A model generated the notes under the pieces. It saw only the letters and a list, made by a program, of their open reading frames with translations, did not search any database and was not told the origin of the DNA. From positions 38,995 to 102,994 of the forward strand of contig JAMPYF010000012.1 of the NCBI GenBank assembly GCA_023700805.1: a stretch of DNA of 64,000 bases, read 5' to 3'. Source of the stretch: Sulfuritalea sp. (GTDB lineage: Bacteria; Pseudomonadota; Gammaproteobacteria; Burkholderiales; Rhodocyclaceae). Shown one piece after another: positions 11,954-20,392 of the stretch. A program made the translations under genes and the position numbers. Positions within the stretch are counted from its first letter, which is position 1. Every line of letters begins with the position of its first letter.

Positions 11954-12107
11954 GACAACTCCTCGTACTGTGTTATTGGAGTCCGCGGCAGCTCATCGCA
12001 ACGGACTGTCTTGGTCGCGGCGGCTTCGCCTGGCGCCGATCAAGCCGGCGTTAGTCTGCACTGAAGCTCCGCTTTGTTGCTCAAAGCATAGACCTAGTTT
12101 ATGAAAC

Positions 12108-12136
12108 GACATACTGCAGTGATTGCGCATTGTAAA
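12108..12136 (-). promoter_or_regulatory. Candidate aceE promoter
   Basis: On the minus strand TTTACA (12131-12136) is followed, after exactly 17 bases, by TATGTC (12108-12113). Transcription from here would give an untranslated leader of about 150 bases before aceE. No TTGGT-N3-ACCAA operator of PdhR type was found in this region. Confidence 0.35.
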
Positions 12137-12182
12137 ACATCACTTCACGATACGCAATATGTGGATTTCCACGATGGAAAGC

Positions 12183-12227
12183 CGAAGGCCGGCGACAGGT
12201 GACAATGCTCCCTGCCGCCGGCCTTCG
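12183..12227 (-). terminator. Long stem-loop downstream of bioC
   Basis: CGAAGGCCGGCG-AC-AGG at 12183-12199 pairs with 12211-12227 in a 17-base stem with one mismatch and an 11-base loop. It lies about 65 bases after the bioC stop. The following minus-strand sequence (CTTTCC) is only a weak T tract, so it may be a terminator or an RNA-stabilising structure. Confidence 0.5.
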
Positions 12228-12292
12228 AAATTCGGCACATGCTTGCTTACGAAGCGGCAAGGCCGCCTATTGCCGGGCGTGGCCGGCGCGCT

Positions 12293-13219
12293 TCAGCGCG
12301 AATGGAACTTGACCACCGCGCGGCCGTCGGCAAGCTGTCGCGGCTCGGGTTTCCAGGCGTGGCCATAGACGATTTCGAAGCTGGCGGGCAGGCGCCGCTC
12401 GACATCCCGCGGCCAGGCGCCCAGCAGCCGACGCCAGTCGCGCCAGCCCTGGCGGCCCAGCAGCGCATCGCGCACGCCCAGGTGGCGCTGGTCGGCGAGG
12501 AAGGCGCGCGGCGTCGGATAGCTGAGGGTGATCATCTCCATGTCCATCACCGGATCGCCAAAACCGGCGGCGACCAGCATGTCGCCCAGATCGTGCATGT
12601 CGAGAAAGCGCCGCGCCGTGTCGTCAGCGCCAACTCTTGCCCCGGCTTCGCGCAACTCCTTCAAGGTGTCGGGGCCCAGCGTGGCGAAGCAGAGCAGGCC
12701 GCCGACTTCGAGCACGCGATGCAATTCGCGCAAGGCCGGCAGCGGGTCGTCGAGCCAGTGCAGCATCAGGTTGGACCAGACCAGGCCCAGGGAATTGGCG
12801 GTCAGCGGCAAGGCGCGGACGTCGGCATTGAGCAGGCGGGGACCGCGCCCGGTGAATCGTTGCAGGCGCGGCGTGCGGGAACGCAGGGCGCGCAGCATGG
12901 GCAGGGCGTAGTCGATGGCCAGCGGCAGCGCCTTGGCATAGCGCCGCTGCAGTTCGCGGATGCCGTCGCCGGTCGCGCAGCCGATGTCGGCCACGCGCTG
13001 TGGAGTGATCTTTACCAGATCGAGGCGGGCCGCCATGCGAGCGCCCACTTCGCGGGCGAGTACCGCGGCCGAGTCGTAGGTTTCCGCCGCGTCAGCGAAC
13101 TTAAGGAGCCTTCCCCCCGCCCCCCTTCCCGAGGAAGGTGGTGACAGTGGTTCGCGGGCTTCGCCCGCTCCGGGGTTTGAATGCGCCGCCTTGGGACGGC
13201 CCGGCGGCGGCGCGCGCAC
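12293..13219 (-). CDS. bioC: Malonyl-ACP O-methyltransferase BioC, with an unusual N-terminal extension
   Basis: From about residue 40 on, this is a recognisable BioC: FADAAETYDSAAVLAREV, the SAM-binding ADIGCATGDGIREL, NLMLHWLDDPLPALRELHRVL and FLDMHDLGDMLVAAGF. It methylates malonyl-ACP to start pimelate synthesis for biotin. The start is the problem. No ATG, GTG or TTG exists between the conserved domain and the hairpin repeat just upstream. The nearest in-frame start is a GTG at 13219, 7 bases after the bioB stop and about 12 bases after an AAGG; an ATG at 13255 inside bioB is also in frame. Either choice translates the repeat into some 40 Pro/Gly/Arg-rich residues. The start is therefore uncertain. 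Confidence 0.85.
   Translation of the reverse strand: MRAPPPGRPKAAHSNPGAGEAREPLSPPSSGRGAGGRLLKFADAAETYDSAAVLAREVGARMAARLDLVKITPQRVADIGCATGDGIRELQRRYAKALPLAIDYALPMLRALRSRTPRLQRFTGRGPRLLNADVRALPLTANSLGLVWSNLMLHWLDDPLPALRELHRVLEVGGLLCFATLGPDTLKELREAGARVGADDTARRFLDMHDLGDMLVAAGFGDPVMDMEMITLSYPTPRAFLADQRHLGVRDALLGRQGWRDWRRLLGAWPRDVERRLPASFEIVYGHAWKPEPRQLADGRAVVKFHSR
12614..12635 (+). repeat. Dispersed 22-base motif, copy 2 (exact)
   Basis: CGCCGT-GTCGT-CAGCGCCAACT lies inside bioC and is read there as VGADDTA. Confidence 0.9.
13107..13215 (-). repeat. Intergenic GC-rich hairpin element, copy B
   Basis: Read on the minus strand, this copy has the GCCGTCCCAAGGCGGC box, the hairpin GAGCGGGCGAAGCCCGC (identical to copy A), a GTCACCACC box and a G-rich end. 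It sits at the bioB-bioC junction and is open in the bioC reading frame, so it is probably translated. Confidence 0.75.
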
Positions 13220-13226
13220 GGCTGAT

Positions 13227-14204
13227 TTAAGCGGCCTTGAGTCCCAGCCGCGCAAACAAGGCTTCGTCGCGATCGGCTTCGGGATTGCCGGCCGTCAGCA
13301 GCTTGTCGCCGTAGAAAATCGAATTGGCGCCGGCGAGGAAGCACAGCGCCTGCAGCTCGTCGCTCATTTCCTGGCGGCCGGCCGACAGCCTGACCATCGA
13401 GCCGGGCATGCTGATGCGCGCCACGGCGATGGTGCGGACGAACTCGAAGGGATCGAGCGGCGGCGCGTTTTCCAGCGGCGTGCCGGGCATCGGCACCAGT
13501 TCGTTGATCGGCACCGACTCGGGCGGCGGGTTCATGTTGGCCAGTTCGACCAGCAGCGAGGCGCGCTGGCGGCGCGTCTCGCCCATGCCGACGATGCCGC
13601 CGCAGCAGACCTTGATGCCGGCCTCGCGCACCTTGTCGATGGTATCGAAGCGCTCGCTTTGGGCGTGGGTCTTGATGACCTCGCCGTAGAACTCCGGCGC
13701 GGTGTCGAGATTGTGGTTGTAATAGTCGAGCCCGGCGGATTTCAGGCGTTCGGCCTGGCCGTCCTTGAGCATGCCCAGCGTAACGCAGGTTTCCAGTCCG
13801 AGCGCCTTGACCGCGACTATCATGTCGGTGACGCGGTCCAGGTCCTTGTCCTTCGGCCCGCGCCAGGCGGCGCCCATGCAGAAGCGCGTGGCGCCCTTGT
13901 CCTTGGCGGCCTGGGCGGCGACGACGACTTCTTCGGTTTCCAGCAGGGCCTCGCGCTGCGCCTCGCCGTGATGCGCCGACTGCGAACAGTAGCCGCAATC
14001 CTCGGAACAGCCGCCGGTCTTGATCGACAGCAGGGTCGAGCGCTGCACCGCATTGGCGTCGTGGTGCTCGCGGTGCACCTCTTGGGCGCGGAACAGCAGA
14101 TCGTTGAAGGGCAGTTCGAACAGGGCGACCAGGGCCTCGACGGTCCAGCGCGGCGCGGGAACGAAAGCGGGGGAAACGGGTTGAACAGTACTGGTGGCAG
14201 TCAT
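13227..14204 (-). CDS. bioB: Biotin synthase
   Basis: The 325-residue radical-SAM enzyme inserts sulfur into dethiobiotin. The SAM cluster motif CSEDCGYC (C-x3-C-x2-C) is present, with [13 protein letters not shown] and the C-terminal [20 protein letters not shown] block typical of BioB. The ATG at 14204 is chosen because the 21 residues further upstream in frame do not fit the family and that stretch runs into the divergent comF promoter region. bioC follows directly. Confidence 0.96.
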   Translation of the reverse strand: MTATSTVQPVSPAFVPAPRWTVEALVALFELPFNDLLFRAQEVHREHHDANAVQRSTLLSIKTGGCSEDCGYCSQSAHHGEAQREALLETEEVVVAAQAAKDKGATRFCMGAAWRGPKDKDLDRVTDMIVAVKALGLETCVTLGMLKDGQAERLKSAGLDYYNHNLDTAPEFYGEVIKTHAQSERFDTIDKVREAGIKVCCGGIVGMGETRRQRASLLVELANMNPPPESVPINELVPMPGTPLENAPPLDPFEFVRTIAVARISMPGSMVRLSAGRQEMSDELQALCFLAGANSIFYGDKLLTAGNPEADRDEALFARLGLKAA

Positions 14205-14260
14205 CGCAGCGGACTCGCTAGAATGCGGGAAGGCGCGAATCTTGGTGGAAGGAGACCGGC

Positions 14261-14968
14261 TTGTCAATTGCAGCGGATCTGGAGAAAGCCTGGCGCAACA
14301 CCGCCGCCGCCCTCTTGCCGCAGGACTGTTTCCTCTGCGCCGCCGCGAGCGGCGACTGCCTGCTGTGCCCCGCCTGCAGCGCCGGCCTGCCTTATCTGAG
14401 CGCCGAGCGCTGCCCGCTCTGCGCGCTGCCGACCCCGGGAGCCGCCGTCTGCGGTGCCTGTCTCAAGCAGGCGCCGCATTTCGATGCGACCCAGGCCGTG
14501 TTCCGCTACGAGTTCCCGGTGGACCGCCTGATCCAGTCGCTGAAGTACGCCCACCGTCTCGCCAGCGCCAACTTTCTCGGGCGGGCGCTGGCACAGCTGG
14601 CCGCCCCGCTCCGCCCCGGCCTGGTGCTGCCGGTGCCGCTGGCGCCGGCGCGACTCGCGGAGCGCGGCTTCAACCAGGCCCTGGAACTTGCCCGGCCGCT
14701 GGCACGCGCACTCGGCGTGCCGCTCGAGCTCAGCCGCATTCACCGCCGCCGCGACACCGTGCCACAAGCCAGCCTGCCGTGGAAGGAGCGCAAGCGCAAC
14801 ATCCGCCATGCCTTCGAATGCGACATGGATTTGAGCGGCAAGACCGTGCTGGTGGTCGACGACGTCATGACCACCGGCGCGACGCTCGACGAACTGGCCC
14901 GCACGCTCAAGGCGCACGGCGCAACGCGGGTCGAGAACTGCGTGCTGGCGCGCGCGCTGAAGGATTGA
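14261..14968 (+). CDS. comF: ComF family protein (phosphoribosyltransferase-like)
   Basis: The 235-residue protein has a Cys-rich zinc-finger-like N-terminus ([17 protein letters not shown] and [17 protein letters not shown]). A phosphoribosyltransferase fold follows, with the diphosphate-binding motif [16 protein letters not shown]. ComF-family proteins take part in natural DNA uptake in several bacteria, although their biochemistry is poorly defined. The start is TTG at 14261, supported by AAGGAGA at 14247-14253. It is divergent from bioB with only 56 bases between. The gene contains a one-mismatch copy of the dispersed 22-base motif. Confidence 0.88.
   Translation: MSIAADLEKAWRNTAAALLPQDCFLCAAASGDCLLCPACSAGLPYLSAERCPLCALPTPGAAVCGACLKQAPHFDATQAVFRYEFPVDRLIQSLKYAHRLASANFLGRALAQLAAPLRPGLVLPVPLAPARLAERGFNQALELARPLARALGVPLELSRIHRRRDTVPQASLPWKERKRNIRHAFECDMDLSGKTVLVVDDVMTTGATLDELARTLKAHGATRVENCVLARALKD
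14552..14573 (+). repeat. Dispersed 22-base motif, copy 3 (one mismatch)
   Basis: CACCGT-CTCGC-CAGCGCCAACT lies inside comF and is read there as HRLASANF. Confidence 0.75.
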
Positions 14969-15011
14969 CGGCGACGGTACAATCCCGGCTGCTCAAGCCC
15001 GGACCAATTAC

Positions 15012-15401
15012 ATGGCCTTCCGCGATCCCGTCGACAAGAACATGCTGCGCATGGAAGCGCGACGCTTCGCCGCACGCTGCGACGGGCAAGTCTCGCTGAT
15101 CGAGCGCGCCGACACGCTGCGGGAAATTTCGCGGCTGGCGACCCTGATTTCACTGCCGTTTTCCCTCACCGACGACGACACGGCACGGGACGGACTGCGG
15201 CTGGTGCAGACCCGTGCCGAAGACCGGGCGCGCGAACTGATCCTGGAGCAGTTGCAGAATTACGCCCGCGCCGAGAAATACCAGCACGAGAAACTCAAGC
15301 GCTCCATGCTGGATTCATGGACCAACCTGACCGGCCCCCTGGGACATCTGCGTACCTGGGCATATAACAAGCTCCAGGCGCTGGAAGAGCAAATCGGCTG
15401 A
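15012..15401 (+). CDS. Conserved hypothetical protein, 129 residues
   Basis: I do not recognise this family. The product is soluble, charged and probably helical throughout, with no signal peptide or membrane segment. It starts MAFRDPVDKNMLRMEARRF and has a C-terminal part rich in aromatic residues (SWTNLTGPLGHLRTWAYNKLQ). It follows comF on the same strand after 43 bases and converges with mshN. Its codon use looks like that of its neighbours, so it is probably a real gene. Confidence 0.6.
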   Translation: MAFRDPVDKNMLRMEARRFAARCDGQVSLIERADTLREISRLATLISLPFSLTDDDTARDGLRLVQTRAEDRARELILEQLQNYARAEKYQHEKLKRSMLDSWTNLTGPLGHLRTWAYNKLQALEEQIG

Positions 15402-15418
15402 AAGGCGCGCCGGACGTC

Positions 15419-16558
15419 CTAGCGCAGGCGCTGCTCGATGTGCAGCGCCAGATCTGCCGGCAAGCCGGGCAAGGCGCGCGCCTTCTGGTAGGCCTCGCGG
15501 GCGTCCTGGCCTTTGCCTGCCGCTTCGAGGGCGATGCCGAGTCCGGCCCACCACCGGCCTTCGTTGGGCGCCAGGCGCGTCGCCGCACGATAGTGCTCGA
15601 CCGCTTCGGCAGTGCGGCCGGCACGATTCAGCAGCGCGCCGGCAAATCCCTGGTATTCGGCGCTGCGCTCGCCCGACGCGGCATTGTTCAGCAGCAGATC
15701 CAGCGCCGCGCCAGCCTGGTTGCGTTCGACCTTGAGGCGGGCCAGGGCCAGGGTCGAAGCCAGGCGCGCCGACGGCAGCTCGGTGCCCTTGCGCAGGAGT
15801 TCCTCGGCTTCGTCAAAACGCCTGGCGTCGATCAGCAGCGCCGCCAGCGTCTGGCGGGCCGCCGCATGTTCGGGATAATTCTCCAGCGCCGCGCGATAGC
15901 TTCCCGCCGCGCCGTCCACGTTGCCCTGGCGCTGCGCCAGCAGCCCCCGGCGGTAATCCGCCTCGGCACGCTCGACCGGCGACGGCAGGCGCACCTGCTT
16001 GTCGATGCGGGACTCCACCGGCTCCGCGGGCTCCTTGACCGCCGGTTTGGCGGCCGCGGTAGCCGCAGCCGCTTGCGGCGGCGACTTGGGCAAACTCGGC
16101 GCAATGGCTGGCGTCTTGGGCTCGGTCTTGGGCTCGGTCTTGGGCTCGGTCTTGGGCCCCGTCTTGGGTGGCGTCGCGGACATCGCGGACAGTTGATCGG
16201 CCATGCGCAAGGACGACAGGGCGGCGCGCGCGGGTGCATTGGGCGAAAGCGAGGCTGGCGCGGCGGGATCCGTCGGAGTGGTGGGAGCGGCTGGCTCCGC
16301 CTGGGCCGCAAGCGTCGCGGGCAGGGGCGCCGCGGGCACTGCGGCGGTCACGGCCGGCGCCGCGGACTGTTCGCCGCCTGCGTACCAGGCAGCCAACGCG
16401 GCAAGCAACAATACCGTTGCGAGCAGGATTGGCGTCCGCGCCCCTGGCGGCTCCTGGCGTGCAGCCAAGGGCGTGACTGCCGCGGGCAGCGCCGCACGCT
16501 CGCCGTTGCCGGCGCGACGGGCATCGAGATCGCGCAGCATCTTGTTGACCAGGCTCAC
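15419..16558 (-). CDS. mshN: MSHA biogenesis protein MshN (membrane-anchored TPR protein)
   Basis: The 379-residue protein starts SLVNKMLRDLDARR, the typical MshN/GspB-like cytoplasmic start. One membrane segment follows at about residues 38-56 (TPILLATVLLLAALAAWYAG). A long Pro/Ala/Thr linker leads to tetratricopeptide repeats from about residue 200 to the end (AAGSYRAALENYPEHAAARQTLA and similar). The start is GTG at 16558, supported by GGAGG eight bases upstream. The linker encodes a Lys-Thr-Glu-Pro run from a 12-base tandem repeat. It is the last gene of the MSHA cluster and probably helps assemble the MshL secretin or platform. Confidence 0.85.
   Translation of the reverse strand: MSLVNKMLRDLDARRAGNGERAALPAAVTPLAARQEPPGARTPILLATVLLLAALAAWYAGGEQSAAPAVTAAVPAAPLPATLAAQAEPAAPTTPTDPAAPASLSPNAPARAALSSLRMADQLSAMSATPPKTGPKTEPKTEPKTEPKTPAIAPSLPKSPPQAAAATAAAKPAVKEPAEPVESRIDKQVRLPSPVERAEADYRRGLLAQRQGNVDGAAGSYRAALENYPEHAAARQTLAALLIDARRFDEAEELLRKGTELPSARLASTLALARLKVERNQAGAALDLLLNNAASGERSAEYQGFAGALLNRAGRTAEAVEHYRAATRLAPNEGRWWAGLGIALEAAGKGQDAREAYQKARALPGLPADLALHIEQRLR
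16113..16169 (-). repeat. 12-base tandem repeat in the mshN linker
   Basis: The unit GTCTTGGGCTCG is present in about 4.75 copies, the first three identical and the later ones slightly diverged. It encodes an in-frame Lys-Thr-Glu-Pro run. Units of 12 bases keep the frame when the copy number changes. Confidence 0.85.
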
Positions 16559-16676
16559 TGAACCACCCTCCGCCCAATCGCCTCGCCAAGCGTGGATGGT
16601 GACCTTGGTTTGTCGCTGCGCGGCCCCATAGCCTGGCAGCGCCGCCCGGGAGCGGCCCGGCGGAGGGCGCTCACTC

Positions 16677-17513
16677 TCACCAAACTTGCCACCAATGCAG
16701 TGCCGGCAGGCCTTCGGTATCGCGCCCGGCCAGCCTGACGTGGTCGCGGCTGACCCGGGACTTGCCCTCGCCATAGGCCAGCAGCATGGCCTTGTGCGCG
16801 AGCACATTGACCAGGCGCGGGGTACCGCTGGACAGGCGATACAACAAGCGCGTGCTGGCCGGCGGAAACACGTCGCCGTCGCGATGACCCGCGACACGTA
16901 GGCGGTGCGCCAGGTAATGTCCGGCCTCGTGCTGGCGCAGCCCCGGCATACGGTAATGAAACACGATGCGCTGGCGCAGCTGGCGCACCGCCGGATCCGC
17001 CAGCTTCTGGTCCAGTTCGGGCTGGCCGAACATCACCACCTGCAGCAGCTTGTGCTTTTCCGTTTCCAGGTTGGACAACAGGCGCAGCGCTTCCAGGCTC
17101 TCCAGCGGCATGGACTGCGCCTCGTCGATGCAGATGATGACTTTCTTGCCCTGGGCCGCCATCTCCAGCAGGTGTCCGTTGAACTGTTTCAACAGGCTGA
17201 ATTGATTGTCGTGGCCAAGCAGCTTGAGACCGAGCTCCTCGGCGATCGCCAGCAGCAGCATGCGCGGTTCCAGCATCGGATTCGGCAGGTAGGCGACCAC
17301 CTGGTCTTCGTTCAGCGTCGCCAGGAAGCGCCGGCACAGCAGGGTCTTGCCGGTACCGACCTCGCCGGTGATCTTGATGAAACCTTCTCCCGTGTTGAGT
17401 CCGATCAGCAGTGTGTTGAGGGCTTCCTGGTGGGCGTCGGCCGAATAGATGAAGCTGGTGTCCGGCGTGATGCCGAACGGCAGTTCATGCAGCCCGAAGT
17501 GATTTAGATACAT
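16677..17513 (-). CDS. mshM: MSHA biogenesis ATPase MshM (ExeA/GspA-like)
   Basis: The 278-residue AAA-type ATPase begins MYLNHFGLHELPFGITPD, the standard ExeA/MshM opening. It has Walker A GEVGTGKTLLCR, Walker B VIICIDEAQ and an arginine-rich sensor region (TPRLVNVLAHKAMLLA). Family members use ATP to help insert or assemble the outer-membrane secretin through peptidoglycan. It ends 118 bases before the mshN start and begins 16 bases after mshL. Confidence 0.92.
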   Translation of the reverse strand: MYLNHFGLHELPFGITPDTSFIYSADAHQEALNTLLIGLNTGEGFIKITGEVGTGKTLLCRRFLATLNEDQVVAYLPNPMLEPRMLLLAIAEELGLKLLGHDNQFSLLKQFNGHLLEMAAQGKKVIICIDEAQSMPLESLEALRLLSNLETEKHKLLQVVMFGQPELDQKLADPAVRQLRQRIVFHYRMPGLRQHEAGHYLAHRLRVAGHRDGDVFPPASTRLLYRLSSGTPRLVNVLAHKAMLLAYGEGKSRVSRDHVRLAGRDTEGLPALHWWQVW

Positions 17514-17529
17514 GGCTCGCCGCGCAACA

Positions 17530-19269
17530 TCACTGGCCTGACTGACTCGACGGGTAAGCCCGTACGCGTTCCTGGACGTCCTTGATGTCCTGCGCCCAGA
17601 CGCGGTCATTGTCGATCAGGGTCGGCTTGATCAGTATCACGAGTTCGCGCTTGCGCAAGGCCGAGGAACGCTGCCCCAGCGCGTTGGCAATGAAACCCGT
17701 GGCGCCGGGCAATTGCGATCGGTCGGCGGCCTGTTCCTGGCGCATCAGGCCGCCGATCGCCACGATGTTGCCGTCCTGGACCCGGACGATGCTGTCGGTT
17801 TCGTTGATGCTGCTGGCCGCCAGCGGCAGCCTGAAGATGCCCAGCGAGCCCAGGTCGATGATTTTTTCCTTCTCGGCCACGGTGCTGACGGCCGGATGCA
17901 CATGCAGGATGATGTTGCCGTCGTCGTCGATCTGCGGCGTGACATCGAGCGAGATGCCCGAGAAATAGGGTTGCAGCGTCACGCTCGGCGACGAAACCGA
18001 ACCCGCCGCGGTGGTCGTCGTCGCCGAAGTCACATTGGTGACGAACAACTCATCGGTGCCGACCTTGAGCACGGCCTTCTGGTTGTTGAGCGTGGCGATG
18101 CGCGGCGACGAAAGGACAGAGACGCTGCCCTGGGTTTCAAGAAAATTCAGCAGCGCGGCAAAGTTCGAGGTCCGGAAGGCGAGCCCGATAAAGCCCTTCC
18201 CCAGCACCGAAGCGGCTATCGAACCGAGTTCTCCGGGCGTCACGGTAAGGGTCGGCGAGGCAGTCGCACCGAGGGTCTGCGTGGCACTGCCGGCGCCTAT
18301 CGTGGCGCCCGGCTGCGCCACGCCGATGCCCAGACGGCTGTTCGCGCCGCTCGCGAAGGCACCCCAGTTGACGCCCGCCTGGAAATCCTCGGACAGCGTC
18401 ACGTCGATGATCTTGGCCTCGAGCATGACCTGCCGTTCGGCAATCAGCTGCGTCGCCTTGAGGTACTTCTCGACATTGCGCAGTTCGTGCGGCAGGGCGC
18501 GCACCAGCACCACGCCGGACGACGCATTGACGACGACGCTGCGTCCCTCGCTGGTGCCGACGATGGTCGCCAGCGCGCGATTCAGGTCGCCCCAGAAGTC
18601 GCTCTCGGTGGTCATGCTGACGCGGCTGGTGTCGCTGCCGCGCGCCGCGGTCGGCGTCCCGGTGCCGGTCGGCGCGGTCTGGCCGGTCGTCGAAGTTGCG
18701 GTCCCGCCGCCGGTACCGGGCGCCGCGGCGCCGGCTGCCGTCATCGAGCTTCCGGTAACCCTCAGGTCGCTGCTGCCCTGGCGCCGGCTCGACAGGTAAT
18801 TGATGTGGAAGACCCGCGTCTTGACCGTGTTGGGCTCGATGAAAATGCGCTTGTCCTGGATGCGGTACTCGTAACCGTAAAGGTCGCGTATGGTTTCGAG
18901 CGCCTCGATCACCGTCACATCCTTGAGATTGACCGTGAGGTTGCCGCTTACGTCGGGCGGCAGCAGCATGCTGTAGCGGGTTCCCGAGACCAGGGCCATG
19001 AACACTTGCGTGGCCGGCGCGTTGACCACCGAGAGATCGAAGCGGGCCTCAGCCACGGCGGCATCGACCGCCGCCTGCGGTGCCAGCGGCGGCATCAGCG
19101 ACTTGTCGGTGACATCGACAGCATGCAGCTTGCGGTCCGTTGCGGATTTCAACAGCACGTCGTTGATCTCGGTCAGCACCGGATTACCAGCGCGTGGCGG
19201 CGCGGCGCAGGCACCCAGGGCGCCGGCGAGGAGCAGCAGTACACAACGCGCATGGATTGCGTGTCTCAT
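17530..19269 (-). CDS. mshL: MSHA pilus secretin MshL
   Basis: The 579-residue outer-membrane lipoprotein begins with a lipoprotein signal (LLLLAGALGACAAP, lipobox Cys about residue 21). Short N-domains follow, then the secretin domain with conserved VSVLSSPRIATLNNQKAVLKVG and LDVTPQIDDDGNIILHVHP. It would form the outer-membrane gate for the pilus. A Gly/Thr/Ala-rich insertion (about residues 175-215) is less conserved than the rest. The start overlaps the mshK stop by four bases. Confidence 0.93.
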   Translation of the reverse strand: MRHAIHARCVLLLLAGALGACAAPPRAGNPVLTEINDVLLKSATDRKLHAVDVTDKSLMPPLAPQAAVDAAVAEARFDLSVVNAPATQVFMALVSGTRYSMLLPPDVSGNLTVNLKDVTVIEALETIRDLYGYEYRIQDKRIFIEPNTVKTRVFHINYLSSRRQGSSDLRVTGSSMTAAGAAAPGTGGGTATSTTGQTAPTGTGTPTAARGSDTSRVSMTTESDFWGDLNRALATIVGTSEGRSVVVNASSGVVLVRALPHELRNVEKYLKATQLIAERQVMLEAKIIDVTLSEDFQAGVNWGAFASGANSRLGIGVAQPGATIGAGSATQTLGATASPTLTVTPGELGSIAASVLGKGFIGLAFRTSNFAALLNFLETQGSVSVLSSPRIATLNNQKAVLKVGTDELFVTNVTSATTTTAAGSVSSPSVTLQPYFSGISLDVTPQIDDDGNIILHVHPAVSTVAEKEKIIDLGSLGIFRLPLAASSINETDSIVRVQDGNIVAIGGLMRQEQAADRSQLPGATGFIANALGQRSSALRKRELVILIKPTLIDNDRVWAQDIKDVQERVRAYPSSQSGQ

Positions 19270-19649
19270 TTTTGGGTGGTTCCCGTCATCCGCCGTTTTG
19301 CAGCCTTGTTCTTGGTCGGCACTTTTTCAATCGCGGGCGTCATCTCGATGACTTCGCGCCCGCTCTCCCCTGCCAGCACCACTTCTTTTTCGCTGATCTT
19401 CAGCACCCGCTTGTCGCCGAGCCGGTCCCCTTCCTCGACGTACTGTCCGTTGATCACGGCAGCCGACTTGCCCCCGGGACGCAGTATCACCGTCTGCACC
19501 CCACTCTTTGCCGCCACGGCCGCAGCAGCACCCACCTCCTGATCGAACACGGCTGCAGGCGGACGCGTCGGATCCGGCACCTGGGCGACAGCAAGGCTCG
19601 ATCCAACGAGACTCGCCAGGAAAATCGCGAGCAGGCCGCGCCGCATCAT
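19266..19649 (-). CDS. mshK: MSHA biogenesis protein MshK
   Basis: The 127-residue protein has a cleavable signal peptide (LLAIFLASLVGSSLAVAQ) and then VPDPTRPP, the start typical of PilP/MshK-like periplasmic partners of the secretin. A small beta domain follows (VQTVILRPGGKSAAVINGQYVEEGD). It starts with tandem ATGs at 19649, overlapping the mshJ stop by four bases, and its own stop overlaps mshL in the same way. Confidence rests on position and signature together. Confidence 0.85.
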   Translation of the reverse strand: MMRRGLLAIFLASLVGSSLAVAQVPDPTRPPAAVFDQEVGAAAAVAAKSGVQTVILRPGGKSAAVINGQYVEEGDRLGDKRVLKISEKEVVLAGESGREVIEMTPAIEKVPTKNKAAKRRMTGTTQK

Positions 19650-20392
19650 ACAACCAACCAATTTCTGTCGAGACTCAAGGTGTACACCCGTACCACCATG
19701 ATGTTGCGTGGATACTTTTCCACCGTGAAGCGGACGCTGTTCCACAACAGGCGCTGCGGCATGCGCTCGAGTTCCGCCAGATAATTCAACAGACCATTGT
19801 AGTCGCCTGCCAGGCGGATTTCGATACCGTGCTGGTAGATGCCGCCGCCCGAACCCGGGTCTGCTTCGTCTTGCCCCGTCTTGTCCTTGCCGGCATCCTT
19901 GGCGGCATCCTTGGCGGCCGGCACGGACATTCCAGCCTGGATCTCGACCTTGGGCGACGCCCCGACCAGCGTCACCGGCAGGGTTTTCAGTTCGAGCAAT
20001 TCGATGGCCCGATTCCTCGCCAGCAATCCCTGCAAGAAAGCCTGCATCCGGGCCGGTGGCACCATGCCGGCCTCGAAGTCCGCGAGCCGCTCGCTGACCG
20101 CCGCCAGTTCCTGTTTCACCTGCGCCAGCCGACGCCGGTTGGCGGCATCCGGATCGACATTCTGCGCCCCGAGCGCGGCCGCCTGCGCCTGCTGCCGCGC
20201 GAGTTCGGCACGCGCCGTGGTTTCGGCGCGGACCGCGCTGCGCGCTTTGAGCACGAACGGTTCGACTGCGAAATTGAATATCAGCAGGCCGCCGCCAAGT
20301 ATCAGCACCGCGGCGGTGATCACCCGCTCGCGCTGCGTCAGCGCGGCGAACTTCGCGTTCCATTTTGCCCACTGGACGGCCAGCGCCTTCAT
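19646..20392 (-). CDS. mshJ: MSHA biogenesis protein MshJ (PilO-like)
   Basis: The 248-residue protein has a short cytoplasmic start and one membrane helix (about residues 24-42, VITAAVLILGGGLLIFNF). A coiled coil and a periplasmic ferredoxin-like domain follow, as in PilO/GspM-type alignment proteins. A charged Lys-Asp-Ala insertion (about residues 155-180) interrupts the periplasmic domain. The gene overlaps both mshI2 and mshK by four bases, placing it firmly in the inner-membrane alignment subcomplex. Confidence 0.88.
   Translation of the reverse strand: MKALAVQWAKWNAKFAALTQRERVITAAVLILGGGLLIFNFAVEPFVLKARSAVRAETTARAELARQQAQAAALGAQNVDPDAANRRRLAQVKQELAAVSERLADFEAGMVPPARMQAFLQGLLARNRAIELLELKTLPVTLVGASPKVEIQAGMSVPAAKDAAKDAGKDKTGQDEADPGSGGGIYQHGIEIRLAGDYNGLLNYLAELERMPQRLLWNSVRFTVEKYPRNIMVVRVYTLSLDRNWLVV

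Larger units (their letters stand above)
11954..12292. other. 339-base intergenic region upstream of aceE
   Basis: This stretch lies between the bioC stop and the aceE start, both on the minus strand. It contains the candidate aceE promoter and the long stem-loop described separately. The rest, including the AT-richer part around 12060-12170, shows no gene I can support. Confidence 0.7.

Noticed and set aside
11954..12292. PdhR-type operator in front of aceE
   Set aside because: No TTGGT-N3-ACCAA palindrome is present there; the only such sites are at 45741 and 45837.
12614..12640. Reading the 22-base motif as an integron attC or transposon end
   Set aside because: The GCCAACT end does not fit the attC core RYYYAAC, there are no flanking cassettes or target duplications, and the host proteins keep normal length around the site.
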